DNA from: Branchiostoma belcheri
Taxonomy: Eukaryota; Chordata; Leptocardii; Amphioxiformes; Branchiostomatidae
DNA length: 64,000 bases
Direction of reading: 5' to 3'
Assembly: GCF_001625305.1 (NCBI RefSeq)
Contig: NW_017802924.1
Location: forward strand, 157,731-221,730
The position numbers were made by a program, and so were the translations under genes. This document shows positions 1 to 14,200 of the stretch, piece after piece (the first letter of the stretch is position 1; each line of letters opens with the position of its first letter). Below the pieces are notes generated by a model. The model was not told the DNA's origin, made no database searches, and saw only the letters and a program-made list of their open reading frames with translations.

Positions 1-2026
1 AAATAGGTGCCATTCGTGTTGTAACGGGATCCCCGAGTGCACTTAACCCTGAACCACCCCGTTACAGAAGAGATGGCACCCATGCAGTACTAGAAGAACA
101 GGCCGATTGTACCAGCGCAGCGGACCTAGGGGGTTTGCGTATCACTATCAGCGCGCGAAGTGAAGACGAAGTTCGCAATGTATACTTGACTTGAAAAGCT
201 TAAGCACCATGTTTCACTTTACCTGAGGATGATTGTTGTACTTCTCCATACCTTATACTTACAGCTTCCACGCATTCACTTAACAAATATGCATTAAGGC
301 AAGTGATAGTGGTATTCCTTGGAAGAGAGCAAAGACGGACGATTTATGTCTCCAGCAGTTACCAACATAAAATTGTACCAATTTTCCATTAATTATGCAA
401 ATTACGTCTTCATTTACATAATCAATATCTGCCAATGATTTTGTCGCTTTCAATTACATACTAGTATGTCACAAGTGTTTCATAGCCCTAATATGGAATA
501 AAGCAGATTTATAGAATGTCCACATTAATTATGAAAGTTAGATCCTGATTTGCATAATTGTAGTTTAATTGTGTCAAGCATCACTTAAGCTACCTACATA
601 CAAAAAATCACGACGACCCGTCAAATGGTTGTTTAGTTATCCTCTCTCGGAGATTTTTCAAACAAATCATCCTGCATTGAAAGGGCTGAGACACAGCACA
701 TTTTCTGTATCACTTCGTATTCCCGTCTAAACAGGGAAAACGCAGTGCCACCGAATCTGTTCTGTTCTCCGTGACCTCATTTCCCTTCGCCATAACCTCA
801 GGCCAAAGTTGGCAGTCTGAGCACTCTCAAGGACACAGCTTGTGGCGCTACATACACCGATACTCCCTCAGGTAAACAGGAATATGTGCGGCGAGTATGT
901 GGCCTTGAAGCTGTGGTGTGTTCAACTTTAAACAACTCCTGCAATCAAATGTGCAAAGATTGAGTGTAACAAGCCGTTCGGTGTGATATAGCTGGTCCAT
1001 TTTAGCGATGTTTACCATGAAAATAACGTATGTGGCTTATTTCTACCCCTGGTGTGAGTTTTTAGGTCCCGAAATCTCTAAAAAAAAGCAGAAATTTGCC
1101 CACGAAAACGGACGGGCGAGGCGTGGGGAGGGCGCTGTTGACGCCTGCATGACCCCCAAAAGGTCGAAGGTCATGGGGCACGTCCGTTGTGCAATCTTAG
1201 CCGATTTAGCTTACACTACAACGCGAACCTGTCTATATTAGCAACCGCTAATATTTCTATCTAGTTTGTTTTAATTTAGACCTTTGAGGAGTCCGTATTT
1301 TGACGATGCACCACCCCATGACAATGGGACATGCAGACAAATTTATGGACGCTTGGCGAAGCAAGGCTCTAGATGCCGCGTAAATACGAAAATTTGACCG
1401 CAGTTTACATTTAAAAAAATGACTTTGAACCGAGAATAACTGATGACCGATCGTCAGTTGTTTTACCGACAAAATTAGTGGCGTATACACGTTCTGTTTT
1501 GTGGGTTAACATAAGTTGGACGTCGGTAAAGTAAGCAGGACTGTCAGACCAAGGAGCTTTCAAAGTTGGAACAAAGAAAAGCGGCGCCGCGGGCTGTTCA
1601 GACGAGGACTGGAAGCGTGCACAGCGCGACGAACTGAGCGGCCGTCCTCTGGGCGGGACTCAATTAATTATCAAATAGACGCTAATTGGTTCTTAAGCAC
1701 TAATTGTTAAAAACAATGGATAGTCTCTGTGGGTAGTCTCAACCTTAGGTGCGAAGAAAAGTTCGTAATAAGTACGCAACAAGAACGCTACTGTATCGCA
1801 ACTGTATCGCTTCTCGGGAGGGCTAATCGCCACTGGAACGCTACTGAAACGCCTCCTTTGTTACAGAATCGCATTTGTCCGTTAGCGTTAAAATAGCGTT
1901 TTTGGTCCCTAAGGTACTAATTTGTGAAGAAAGTTCTGTAACCAAGGCATAAGATCTATGACATGGTAGGATTTGAACACAGGACCTCTTGGTTCTGAGC
2001 TGAACATGCTTCCATTTATGACTCAC
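1..2026. other. left flank: no exon recognised
   Basis: Part of the intron after A17, since A17 ends in a donor at 2,027. Apart from a LINE tail at 926-990 and a tRNA-like patch (TAGGATTTGAACACAGGACC near 1,970), I see nothing here. No FZ B exon was found. Confidence 0.6.
926..990 (+). mobile_element. LINE 3' tail fragment
   Basis: TTTAAACAACTCCTGCAATC, then ATTGAGTGTAACAAGCCGTT and CGGTGTGATA match the tail at 60.8 kb and near 41.6 kb. Confidence 0.55.
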
Positions 2027-2243
2027 CTAGCATTGCCTTGTGAGCACTCTGGGAAGAAGAGAGAACAGACCAGAGAGTCGATGTCAGGATGACAGTGGGA
2101 CATCTGGAGCAGGTCCAGCACCTCGAACACAGCCTGCACTACAGACAGGGAGAACTCCTGTACAGGGAAGCCCAGTGCGTTTGGGAACTGTGCGCGGGAG
2201 TACGGCAGGGCAGAGCAGCGACTGTGCCGAATTGGCTCACAAA
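2027..2243 (-). CDS. FZ module 17 (beta pair, odd): exon A17 only; partner exon B17 lies outside the window
   Basis: 217 nt; residues about 2,198-2,269. Cysteines 1-5 are intact ([23 protein letters not shown]). The acceptor is CCCCAG|TT and the donor is TAG|GTGAGT, leaving phase 2 as for other A exons. I see no B-type exon (PCRS, CEE, CG pattern) in the 2 kb to the left edge, so the gene should continue beyond the window. By the alternation rule, B17 should be of the long (about 155 nt) type. Confidence 0.9.
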
Positions 2244-5200
2244 CTGGGGAAAAAAACAAGCAGTTTGTATCAGATCCTGTTTAATGATAATGTAGGATTC
2301 AAAACTCGTTCCTCTCAGGTTGGTTACCCATCAATGTTTCAGACTTTCATCAACACTGGCTGTTTATTTTAAAAGGTGGTAACTGAAAGCTAGGATTACA
2401 TTTGAATGTTCATCTGTGTTGGTCGTAATCATAGTACGATGCTGAACTACATTCCAACACAAGGGTACACAAGGATCAAATTTTTAACAACCACTGTTTC
2501 CTTCATCAGGATAAGTAATGACCATTTACTTCTAAATGTAAACCCACAAGAGTTAAAGATATGTCACCTTAGTTACACAAAACATTACGAATACGTGATG
2601 TCAGCATTTGATCAAACGTGTCAGGTAGTTTTCCAAGGACACAACAGTGGGGCCTACTAAGGATTCGAACCCTGAACCTTCATCAGGTCGACAACCCTAA
2701 CCACAAAGTGTTAGTAATAGTTACACACTTACCTGACCACATACTGTCATGAGGTCCAGTCCGGTTGCCATGTGCAGACATGTTGTGTAGACCAGACATA
2801 TCCGGTCCAGAAGACATGTCCGGTAGAGCAGACATGTTGTATGGAGCTAAAAAGAAGAGTAGCAGTCAGCAAAAGTAAATACAAAGTTTCTAACTTGCCT
2901 GTCTTTTCAATAATGCAGTATGTATTGTGTTTTTTTCTCTGTACATCATATAGAACATTTACATTCAGTATTTTAAAAGAAGTCATAGGACCTGCAAAAT
3001 GTAATTATTATAGTGAATTGTTGGCATTTTCCTAGTTTCTATTAATATTTCTTTCAACATATCATTATTTACATTGATTTTGTACAAGAATCTAATATTA
3101 TTAAATTAAATATCAAACTGTATATTATGCAGCTGTAACAGTTTATCATAGTCAGTTCTGTTAGGTTTTTTTTAATTAGTTTGTTTCTAGTAATGGGGCC
3201 CGTCCTTGGTGCTGTAACTTGGAATGTTGAATGAGTTCATGATTTTGCTGACAAAGTTAACTAACGAGAAGCATAACAAACATTGTTTGGAACATTGAAT
3301 GAGTTAATGGTTTTGCTAACAAAGTCAATTAACCAGGAGCATAACAGACATTGTCTTGGAACATTGAATGAGTTAACGATTTTGTTAACAAAGTTAACTA
3401 ACCAGGAGTGTAACAGTTATTGTCTGGAAAAACGTGACAGACTATGGACAGGAACTCCAGCTCAGGTCCTCCACAGGTCACAATCACCTCCTGACAGAAC
3501 GAGCGGCAAGGCATCCTAGAAAAGAACATATTTTGTCTCACTATCATGAAAGTTCGTCTGTGATGGTAGTTAGATGTTCAAAGCTAACATTTTTGTGGCA
3601 ACACGAGATTGTTCTCACCTAGAGCTTTCAACCAGTCACTCTGGTCATCTTCAATAGACTGACCCAGTAAGACTTGTAACATGGCTTCTTTGAAGTGTGA
3701 CGTCAACACTGGGTCAAAAGTATCTGGTAGACGATGTCAGCCCCCAACGTGTGATGGGCTCTGATGTAAGCCATGTAGTGACAAGTCTCACCTGATCGGT
3801 TTATTGAAGAGTGACAGTTCGAAAGCTCTATGTGAGAATAACAGTAACTGTTTTAACTTGAAATACATATTGCCCCCATTTCAAAGACAGTATTAATGGT
3901 TAAAGATGGAACTCAACTTGGATCTACCACAAAAAATCCGGGCTGCCATATCCAAACTTTAATAAGGTTGCTTTGGAAGAAAAAACGATGTGCACCAGGC
4001 ATTTTTTGGGCAAGGTATTTTTTTGGCTTAATTATTTAGTAACTCTTTTCTTTTTGCTTAAGGTCCTTACCTGACTCCATCAGGTGTACACTGCTTGAAT
4101 GACAGAGAACAGAGGAGTTTATCCAGGTGCGGGTGACACCTGGACACCTGCAGAATGTCCAGGAGGCCCATGACGGCAGGTGTGACGACCAGGGCAAAGT
4201 TTTGACTCGGCAGTGCAAAGAAATTTGGGAAGATCGTCTGGGCGTCTGGCACCATACAACGGTCATACTGAACTGGTTCACAGGCTGGAACAGAAAAGAA
4301 ATACAAAATTAGTTCAAATATCAAATCATCTGTATATTAACTGTTAGGCCACTATTAAGTAATAATATGTTATTTTATTTTATTTTTTATTATATGCATG
4401 TATACATGTATAGTTCTTTATTGCAACTTCATGTCCGATGGCTGGTACAGATTTGTATTAAAGATTGGTATAAAACCATGTGCTAACAGAAAGTTCTACT
4501 TTTAATAAATTACTTATGTTGTTATTCTCCGAGTCTACTTAGAACAAAATGAATGTATATGTGACAGAGGATGTGTAATTAATTTTAATATTTTTAGCTT
4601 ATTTCTTTTGAAATTACAAACCAAACTTGCAGTTTGCAGCTTATTTTCTGTTGACTATGCAATTAATTAAACGGAAATTTCCAGAGATTTACTACTGAGC
4701 TCTTACCAGTGTGGTTGTGTGGTTTTGCCTGGCCAGGCCCACCTGGAATAGAGCAATCAGACAGATTGAAATATGAAGTCTTTATGTCAAGGCCCCAAAC
4801 TCTACACTAACTTTCACATGTTCACAGTTAAAAAACTACCCCTCTCTTAACATCAGATTCTGAAAACTTGCACATCAAAAAAAAGTGGTATTCTTTGTCT
4901 TCCTCTGTCTCAAAAAAAAAAAACAATAAACAGTAGACCACAACTTAACACCCCATCCTTAGGATTGCAACTCTTTACAGTAGCGTACATGACAGGTGAA
5001 CGACAAAAGACGGGATTCAAACTCCCAAGCTCTTAATCCAGAGGCAGGGTTGCTAACCTCAGGACTATGCATGCTAGAAGATAGTTTCTTCAAAGCGATT
5101 TTCATGTGAAGACTTCTTAAAGTGTATAGGGCCACACCAATTTAATTTGTTAGTTCTCGGATTTGCCTCTTCTTTTTTTTCTGATTTGAAAAAAAAAATT

Positions 5201-8200
5201 GGTTCTGAATCAACTCAAAATTGCTCATATTTTGCCCCAACAGTTAAGGAAAGTCCTTTTCTTCCTAGTTGTTACAGTTCTTCCATCTATCAATGCATTG
5301 GTTTGATTCAAAGTTCAAAATTCATTGTTTAAATGTTGACCCTGCCTTTTGTATTGACTTCATGGCTCCTATCGTAGCATTTGGGGTTATGATAGGATGC
5401 CTAGTGTCTTTATTTTATTTTATTTTTGCCTTGTTACTTCATATATTTTCTGAAAAAACCTGAGACCTACATGTAGCAAATTAAATTGGTGTGGTCTTAG
5501 TGTGGTCCTAACCTGAAGAACCTCCACTGATGCAGTTTGTGTCCGGCAGAGCGTTACAGACGACAGCCAACCACGGCAAAGCCTCTACGAGCGGCGACTC
5601 TTCCAGACCCACCAGACCGAGTACGGCCCCTCCGCAGGACGTCACGATCTCCTCACACAACGAGCGGCACGGAAACCTGACGGAAAAGAGAAGAAATATC
5701 ATCATCTAAAACTGTTACACTTCTTCTACCCTTGATGCTTATTTTCCTATAAACTTGTCAACTGGATGAAGTTTTGTTATTGAGTTTAATCAATATGCTA
5801 CTAGTCTAAAGTCTAATAGTACTCATATGATATACAATATGAATCTTTCAGATTTGCAAGACTTGAAAGACAAAATGTGGTATATAATGTAGGTTTGGGC
5901 CCCCTTGCAGAGAATTTTGGAACTGCAGGGGCATTTTTGTGGGAATCTTGTTTGATGGTACACTTACATGAAACCCTGTATTTCACAGGGGAAGACCAAC
6001 AAATAGTCACAGGCCTCCAGATGTGGGTGCACTGAGAAAGGTTAGCAAAGATTTTTGTACTGCAATCCTAGGGCATTTTTGTTGGAGACTTGCAACTTTC
6101 ACCCATATAAAACCTTGTGGTTCAGGTGGAGAAAAACAGAGAGGAGAGGTGATAGTGGCCCTGGAAAAGGTTTGGGCCCCTAGCAAAGATTTTTGGAACT
6201 GCAGGGGCATTTTTGTCAGAGTCTAGCACTCACATGAAACCCTGCAGCTCACAGCTGCAGAGAGAAGAGCAGAGAACTGTGACACTGGCAAAGGTTTGGG
6301 CCCCCTAGTATTGCTCTCTGGAACTGCAGGGGCATTTTTGTCAGAAACTAGCACTCACATGAAACCCTGCGGGTGACAGGGAGAGAAGAACATTGAACAG
6401 GCGATGGTCTCCAGGTGAGGGTGACACTGCGTCATCCCGACCATGTCCAGCATCGATAAGACACCATGAGCAGAGGCGATGGCAAAGCCCTGGTTTGGCT
6501 GCATGACCAGGTTTGGGAACTGGGTGTTGGAGTAGGGCAGTGATGAACAACGGTTGTAACGAAGAGGCTGGCACTCTGCAACAACAAAACAGGAAATAAA
6601 TGAAAGATGTTTAAAGGTAAAACTTTTGTTTCAACACAAAGAGCACAGAAGTTGTTTGCAGAAAGGAAATCAAAGATGTTTGCAGTATGCTTAGTATTTA
6701 GAGTTGTGAATTTCTTGATTGTTTTATTTATCATTGATTCTGCACATATTCTACTGTCACTTCTTCCTGACCTACAGGGAGACCATTTTGACCTCCACTT
6801 TGACCTTCAACTCACTCTGCTGTTACCCCCCCCTCCCCCTTTTCATGTACAAACACAAAGTTCTCTTAAACAAGAGTTACCTGTGCTGTTATATGAAGCA
6901 GCTTCCCTCATTGGTTCTTCCTGGGAAGCTGCAAAAAAAATTTCAAAGAACAAAGTTAGTAAATGTGAAATTAATCAACAATTGAAAGAAACAAGCTCTA
7001 TCAGCCATTTAGTTGAATGTTTAAATAATGTTCTATTTTACTGCTATCACTTTTCTGTATCATCCACTATATCTATACCTTGTAATGTTCAAATGGAGAT
7101 AAAGAAACTGAAATGATGTAAACCAAACGTACGAGCTGCTATGCAGTTGTCCTGCGGCAGTGCGAAGCAGGCAAACATGAGAAACTCCAGTTCTGTGGAG
7201 TTCAGCGCCTGACTCACACAGGAGGACAGGATCTCCTGACAGAACGATGCACACGGCAGCCTGGGGAAACATGAAGTAAAAAACATAAATTAGTACTTAA
7301 ATTCACTTTGTCTTCATGGAGGAAAAATTTCATGGTCTGAGGCAAATGGCAAAAGCGGAGGGGGGGGGGAGGGCAGAGGACAAGTGGCTTGATAATGGTT
7401 ACCGTATTTAAACTAGTTTCATAGACTACATGTGGGTACAGATTGACCAAGAATACATCGTTTTCTGATTATTCTTTTAACCTAAGTTAAAACATCCCTA
7501 TCCCAAAGCATACTCATACATGTATCTGTGAGGTAAAACTTCAATGTTGCTGACAGAAAACGGTTGCTTGTTTTGAATCATAGGCTCAAGTTCTAGCTGT
7601 TTATAAATGGGAAGTACCCAAAAAATTAGGAGACTTCTCTCATAGCTTCTTTTGGGGCTACTAGTATTTCAAACACTCCAAGTATGAAATGATGGCTGAA
7701 ATATGCTAAAAGACAGATTTCCTTATATGCAGAATAATTTTGTTTAGCAATTGCCACCCTAAAACTGCAGTGGATGCCTTTAAAGGCATTTAATACGATT
7801 TTTCACAGCAAAACTGGAAATATTCTGAATAAGATGATCTTTGTGATATTGCCACATACTGCTTCACATTAGCACATTTAAATTCAGCATTTCATACTTA
7901 ATGGGCATTTAAAACTGCAGAAACAAGCCCCAAGATGAGTCCTTTATTTTCTGGGTGGTACCCTGAAAAAAATCCCAGGGCCCTTCCAGTAAACGGTTTC
8001 TGTCAGAATTTTGGAATTTTTGCTCCAGCATACATTGAGATAGTGTGGTTTCAACTTAGTATGTACATATTAAATGACTAGAATATAGACTTTAAAAGTC
8101 GGGTGTCCAAGCCCTACAAACTGCACTGGATGCCTTACTTGACTCCTTGAGGAGAACACTCGGGAAAAGCCAAGGAGCAGATGAAGACATCGAGATGAGG

Positions 8201-11200
8201 ATGGCAGTGAGACATCTGCAGAAGGTCGATGACCCCAAACACGTTAGGAACCACGCCGTACGCCAGCTGCGGTCCGAAATCTCCCAGCATGCTCGGGAAC
8301 CTGGTCTTTGAGTACGGCAGGGCAGAGCAGCGTTCATATGGAACATCAACACATTCTGGGAAAGAAAGATAATCAAAATTAACATCCAGAGTTTAATATT
8401 ATGTTGAGTAGAAATTAAAGAGAAATATTAAACTTAAAGGGATTCAATCTTCAAGCATTTTTGGAACTATTATTATTAATATTCAATACATTCTTTTGTA
8501 GACTCTAGTCTAGCCAATAATCAAAGCCTGGATATGAATGTATGTATTGATAAATAACTATATACTCTAGATCTGTAGAAAACAGGATCTGCAAAAAAGA
8601 TGGCTAGAAATCAAAAGACACCAAGTTGTGTACATTTGTACTTAGTCATATGCATTGATATGTTAGGCCACACCAATTTAATTTGTTGTTTCTCGGATTT
8701 GTTCAAAATCTATTGTTTTCATTATAAGCCAGCCTGGTATGTTGACTTCATGGCTCATATTGTAACATTTCCGGCTTCCATGGGGTGCCTTGGCCTGTTT
8801 TTTTTTTGCCCCGTCGCTCCATTAAAAAAAAAAAAATCCAAGAAGCAACAAATTAAATTGGTATGGCCTTACATAGGATGTTACCAACAAATGATTCAGC
8901 ACCAAGGACATCACCATACCATCAGTCATACACTACTACAAAATTTAATGTAGTTACCTCCTGGTGTGGAGGTAATGTTTTAGGCATGTTGACATACATA
9001 TCCCATGCAGAAACCTGCACAACTTCAGCACAATGAGCAAGTTACTATAATAATTATTATAGTATGTAGGCTATATAATAATTTATATTATAATTTTGGT
9101 AGTCCTTTGGACTATTTTCCCAAAGTTGACATAAGCATGTTGAACTTCCTAGAGTGACGACTATCCACAAGTTTGCACTGACCTGTGTTATTATACAGGA
9201 TAGGTCCCAGTCCTGGGGCCATGGCTGGTGGGCTTGTAGGGGAAGCTGAAGAATGGTAAAAAGAAGTTAATTTTAGGCATGAAAATTTTTATTGCATCTG
9301 TCCTACATTTTTATGTTTTATCAGGTGCATAAATGTCCTGTATTCACCTTAGATAGTAGCTTAATACTTGTCAATAGTTAAGGGGGCACACCCCAGTTTA
9401 TTTGGCATTTCTATTTGAAGCTGCCTCAAATCTAGTGACCGTCTCTGCCGTGGAATAATTTGGAAGGAGAATAACTGTATATGAGACGAAAGGATATCTC
9501 TTCAGCTACAAGACCAGCTGAGTTTGGTTTCTTCAACCTTTTTAAGTTTGGTAAAATCAACAGAAAAAACATTATTTTCACTCCAAAATTGCAAATTTTC
9601 GCGTAGGATAATCCCATAGAAAAAAATTTTACGGCAGAAATGACTGATTCTGGCAGAAAGACCCAAGCCTTGACTATACCCGAGTAAATTATAAAGAAAA
9701 TCCTAGTACTGTAATTTTTTTTAACTGTCCACGGCGCGAGGGGTTGCAAATTCACTCTTAGGAAGGCGCAGAGCGAAATCTAGGTCAAACGGGCGGATTA
9801 CACTTGGTACGCAAGGATACCCGGAAGTAAGGTTTGGAGCCAAAAGACATTAATGCATTTTCACCCCGAAATCACCATTTCTTACACTCTTCAGCCATGT
9901 CAATGTTTAGTGATATTTCATGGCAGTTTATGAGAAATGTCACCTCAAACTTGGACCCTCAAAACCCTTTCGTCACTTTTTTACAACGGACTACCACGGA
10001 CCCCGGTCGCAGAAGAACTGGGGTGTGCACCGTTAAGAGAAATTTGCATCCCTTAAATCTTCCGATAAACCAACTTTAACTAATCTTACATCCTCCTACA
10101 ATATTTCATTCAATTTCGAAGAGGGAAAGGATGTAGAAAAAAAGTCTGATCATTTTTAATTGCTTACTAATATTCTTATAGATATCTACAAAATGTACGT
10201 TACACAATTACTGATTACAAATAATAGTCCAGTACGACAAAAATGAAAATAAAAGTCAACAATCCTTAATAAATTCATTATAAAAGTGATGATGATATAA
10301 TGTGAGTTTAAAGTTGACTGACTAGGAGTGATGCAGTTGTCTTCAGGCAGGGGGAGACAGACCATGGCTACCCATGGCAGGACAGTGGGGAGGGGGGTGT
10401 TATCCAGTCCCACCAGTCCTAACACTGGGACTCCACAGGACATGATGACTTCTTCACACAGGGAACGGCATGGCAGCCTAGAAATCATGATAGAGGGAGC
10501 TTTATCAACATTTTATTTCTTCGAGGAAACTTTGGTAATAAAAACATTTCATCCTTTAAAAAGACTCATGATTATAAAACTGAAAAAAAAAACAGTCAAG
10601 ATTTTAGAGACAGTTACCATAATCTCTTCAAGATTTTACTAAAAGTTCCCCAAAAAATGATATTTTTTCAAAGAGAACACAAACAAACAAACAAACAAAC
10701 AAAAGGTATACTTACATCGTCCCCTCAGGTTGACATGTAGGAAACATCAGTGCACAGATGACAGACTCCAGGTCAGGGTGACAGTGTGACAGGTGAAGCA
10801 TGTCCAGTACAGAGAACACAAACAAACAAACAAACAAACAAAAGGTATACTTACATCGTCCCCTCAGGTTGACATGTAGGAAACATCAGTGCACAGATGA
10901 CAGACTCCAGGTCAGGGTGACAGTGTGACAGGTGGAGTATGTCCAGTACAGAGAACACAAACAAACAAACAAACAAACAAAAGGTATACTTACATCGTCC
11001 CCTCAGGTTGACATGTAGGAAACATCAGTGCACAGATGACAGACTCCAGGTCAGGGTGACAGTGTGACAGACCCAGCATGTCCAGTACAGAGAACACAAC
11101 GGCCGCCGTGGCCCCGGCAAACTCCTGGTTAGGCTGCATGAGCAGGTTTGGGAAGCGGGTGTGGGAGTACGGGAGACCGGCTGAGCACTGGCTGAACCGG

Positions 11201-14200
11201 ATTGGATGGCATTCTGTGAAAGGGGGAACAGTACATCAAGCCAATGATTATTATATATAAAGGGTCCTGAGCTCTTTTTGTATTGTAGTAGATGGTCTAC
11301 AGCTTCCATCAAGGGTAAGGTCAAGTTAAATCCTCTTGTGAATCAACTTTGAACTGTAATTTCCAACATAATGATTATAAGTTGGACTTAATGACGGAAT
11401 TTTCAACTGTACAACTAAGTACTAGCTGTTTCAAGTCTTTGTGAAGAAATGAACATTATCCTCTGCTTCTGTAACATTGTCAGTTTTTGTGTTTGAAATT
11501 ACAGTTCAATCTTCATGCGTATCATAATCATGTGTATCATGTGCCTCAGTGAAGGTTAGACATCCACTGGCAGGTAATAAGCTATACATGCCAAAAAATA
11601 AACAGTTACTCATTGACAAGCAACTGGACAACGATTTTGCTCAAGTGACTTGGCTTTTTTGGCGTTGTTTCATAACAGCTTCTACCAACAATTTTACTTG
11701 ATTTTAGCAATGATTTTAGCTTGAAAGTTTGACTTTAAAAGACACAGTTAAACTTTCAAGCCAAAATCATTTCTTGTTTTCCATATATATTGCTCTATAC
11801 CTGAGCTGTTTTGTGGGACTGCCATCCTGCTCCCTGATGTCTGGTTATACATGGGCTGGTCTGCAAAAAGGATAAAAAGAGAAATTACCATTTTAACAAA
11901 AAAGAAGAAACAAAAGTGGATCATCATCATTTCCCATTGGTTTTAAGTTCAGGCTGTCTTTCAAAGTTTCATTCATGTTTGGGAAGAACCACAACCTGGG
12001 CAATGGTAAAGAACCCACCACACCTTTTGAACAAGATTAGGAGCATGCCTCGGTTTGCAATGGTCCAGTATTAGCTGAATAACTAAGGTTGGTCATTCAC
12101 TTCAAATCACCCGGATGGAGGCCTGGTGAACCCTGTCTCATATTACCCACATCAACATCATCACCAGAATATTAAATCGCACTAATGGACATTGTAATAA
12201 AGGAGACAAAAAAAACAACAACAAGAAGTCTGTATCACTTACATGGTGAGATGCAGTCCTGTTCAGGCAGTGCATAGCAGGCAAACATGAGAAACTCCAG
12301 TTCTGTGGAGTTCAGCGCCTGACTCACACAGGAGGACAGGATCTCCTGACAGAACGATGCACACGGCAGCCTGGGGAAACGGTGATAAAAAAATCAATAA
12401 AACATGATCTTTGGAACTCATAGGCCGAAAAAGGCTGATTCCCAAGGGAGCCTAATAATAGATGAAAAAGTATACATAATTAAGAAAATAATATAACATA
12501 GAATTAATGTAATGATTAGAAATAGACAAGGGCTGACGTCATCTACCAGATACACATTGTCAAGTACATTATACCTTTGACCCTGGGTCAGTCGACTGAG
12601 GAAGACCAGAGTGACTGGTTGAAAGCTCTTTCTATATATATAATATAGAATTATATTATAACTTATATACTAGGTGAGAGAACTTCTTGTATTGGATTAA
12701 AAGTTTTAATTTTAAACAGGAAAATTACGACTGAAGTCTGTGTACAAGCATGAACACTCAGGGAACAAACAAACAAACAAACAAGAACTTACTTGACCCC
12801 TTGAGGCTTACAATCTGGAAACACGAGTGCACACATGAAGAGGTCCATGTAGGGGTGGCAGTCTGTCATCATCAGTAGATCCAGCGTACCGAACAGTGCC
12901 GGCGCCAGCGTGGCAGACAGACCGCGGTCAATGTCGTTTATAAACCGTGTCTGGGAGTACATGGCCGCACAGCGATCGTTGGGGACGGGCTCACATTCTG
13001 GAAAAACAAAAACAGGGAGACAAAAAATCATGACCCATCACCCTTCACTCAACCGTGACGGGGCCAACATTGTCTACCAGATACCTTTGACCCAGTCTTG
13101 ACGTCACACTTCAAAGAAGCCACGTGACAAGTCTTACTGGGTCAGTCTACTGAGGAAGACCAGAGTGACTGGTCGAAAGCTCTAGGTAAGAGAATTTCTT
13201 TGTGTTGGATTAAAACTTTTCACTTAAACATGAAACTACCTAGTAGCTAGTACACACTGTCAGATGAACAGTTACTTTCATGATGATAGTAAAAAGATCA
13301 GGGCATTGCAACTATCCCTCAACAGAGACAGGGGGCGCCACAAACTTTCTGCAACTTATGATCCACTACTCAGCATAAGCTGACACCACAAAAGTGGATT
13401 GCTTATTCCTTGACAAAGACTGAAGTTGAATTTCAAAGACTTTATTCACAACGACTTGTTTAGAAGAGGCAACGTTTCAATGACCGTCTGTCATCTTTAT
13501 CAGGGTTAAAATGACTGGTTCCCATCATATCAGCGAAGCTAGGACTGGTGTTGCTGGTTCACTGTGCACTGAAATCGCTTTTTGTGTAAAATTGATATTA
13601 AGATTGAAATGATAACAATCAATGATATAATTACATCAGGTTCTGCTTTGCATGGGTACTTTGAAGACTTAAAAAAGCAGCAGCAGTAGAATTAAGGAGT
13701 TGTTTCCAGCAGGTGTGACAAAGCTTATTAATAAGGAAGAACAATGTTCTCACCTGTGCCGTTATACAGACTCATCATTAGTATCATTTCAGCAGAGGGA
13801 GCACTGGGATCATTTGATACATCTGTAAATATAATCATCATGATATTAGATGTCTCATTATATTATCATATATTATTATAAGCTTCATTGCACAATAATT
13901 GTATGACATGCAATACGTACAATGTATTAGCATTTATTGCATCTACATTGAAAATAACATGTAATACTAAATCTACCTTTAGTTACAGCAGGGAATGAAA
14001 AATGCGCTTTTTAAAATCATTGGACCTTGTACATTTGACTTTTTACTGTTTCTGAAAAATTGACCCTATATGTAAAACATAGTTAAACAAAATATCTTAA
14101 TCATGTAACCTGTACTTTGTTATACTTAATATTATATAACCCCAAGCACTTCACTTGTGCACCTACTCAAAAAGTAGCCAGCAGGCCAACTTGATAAAAA

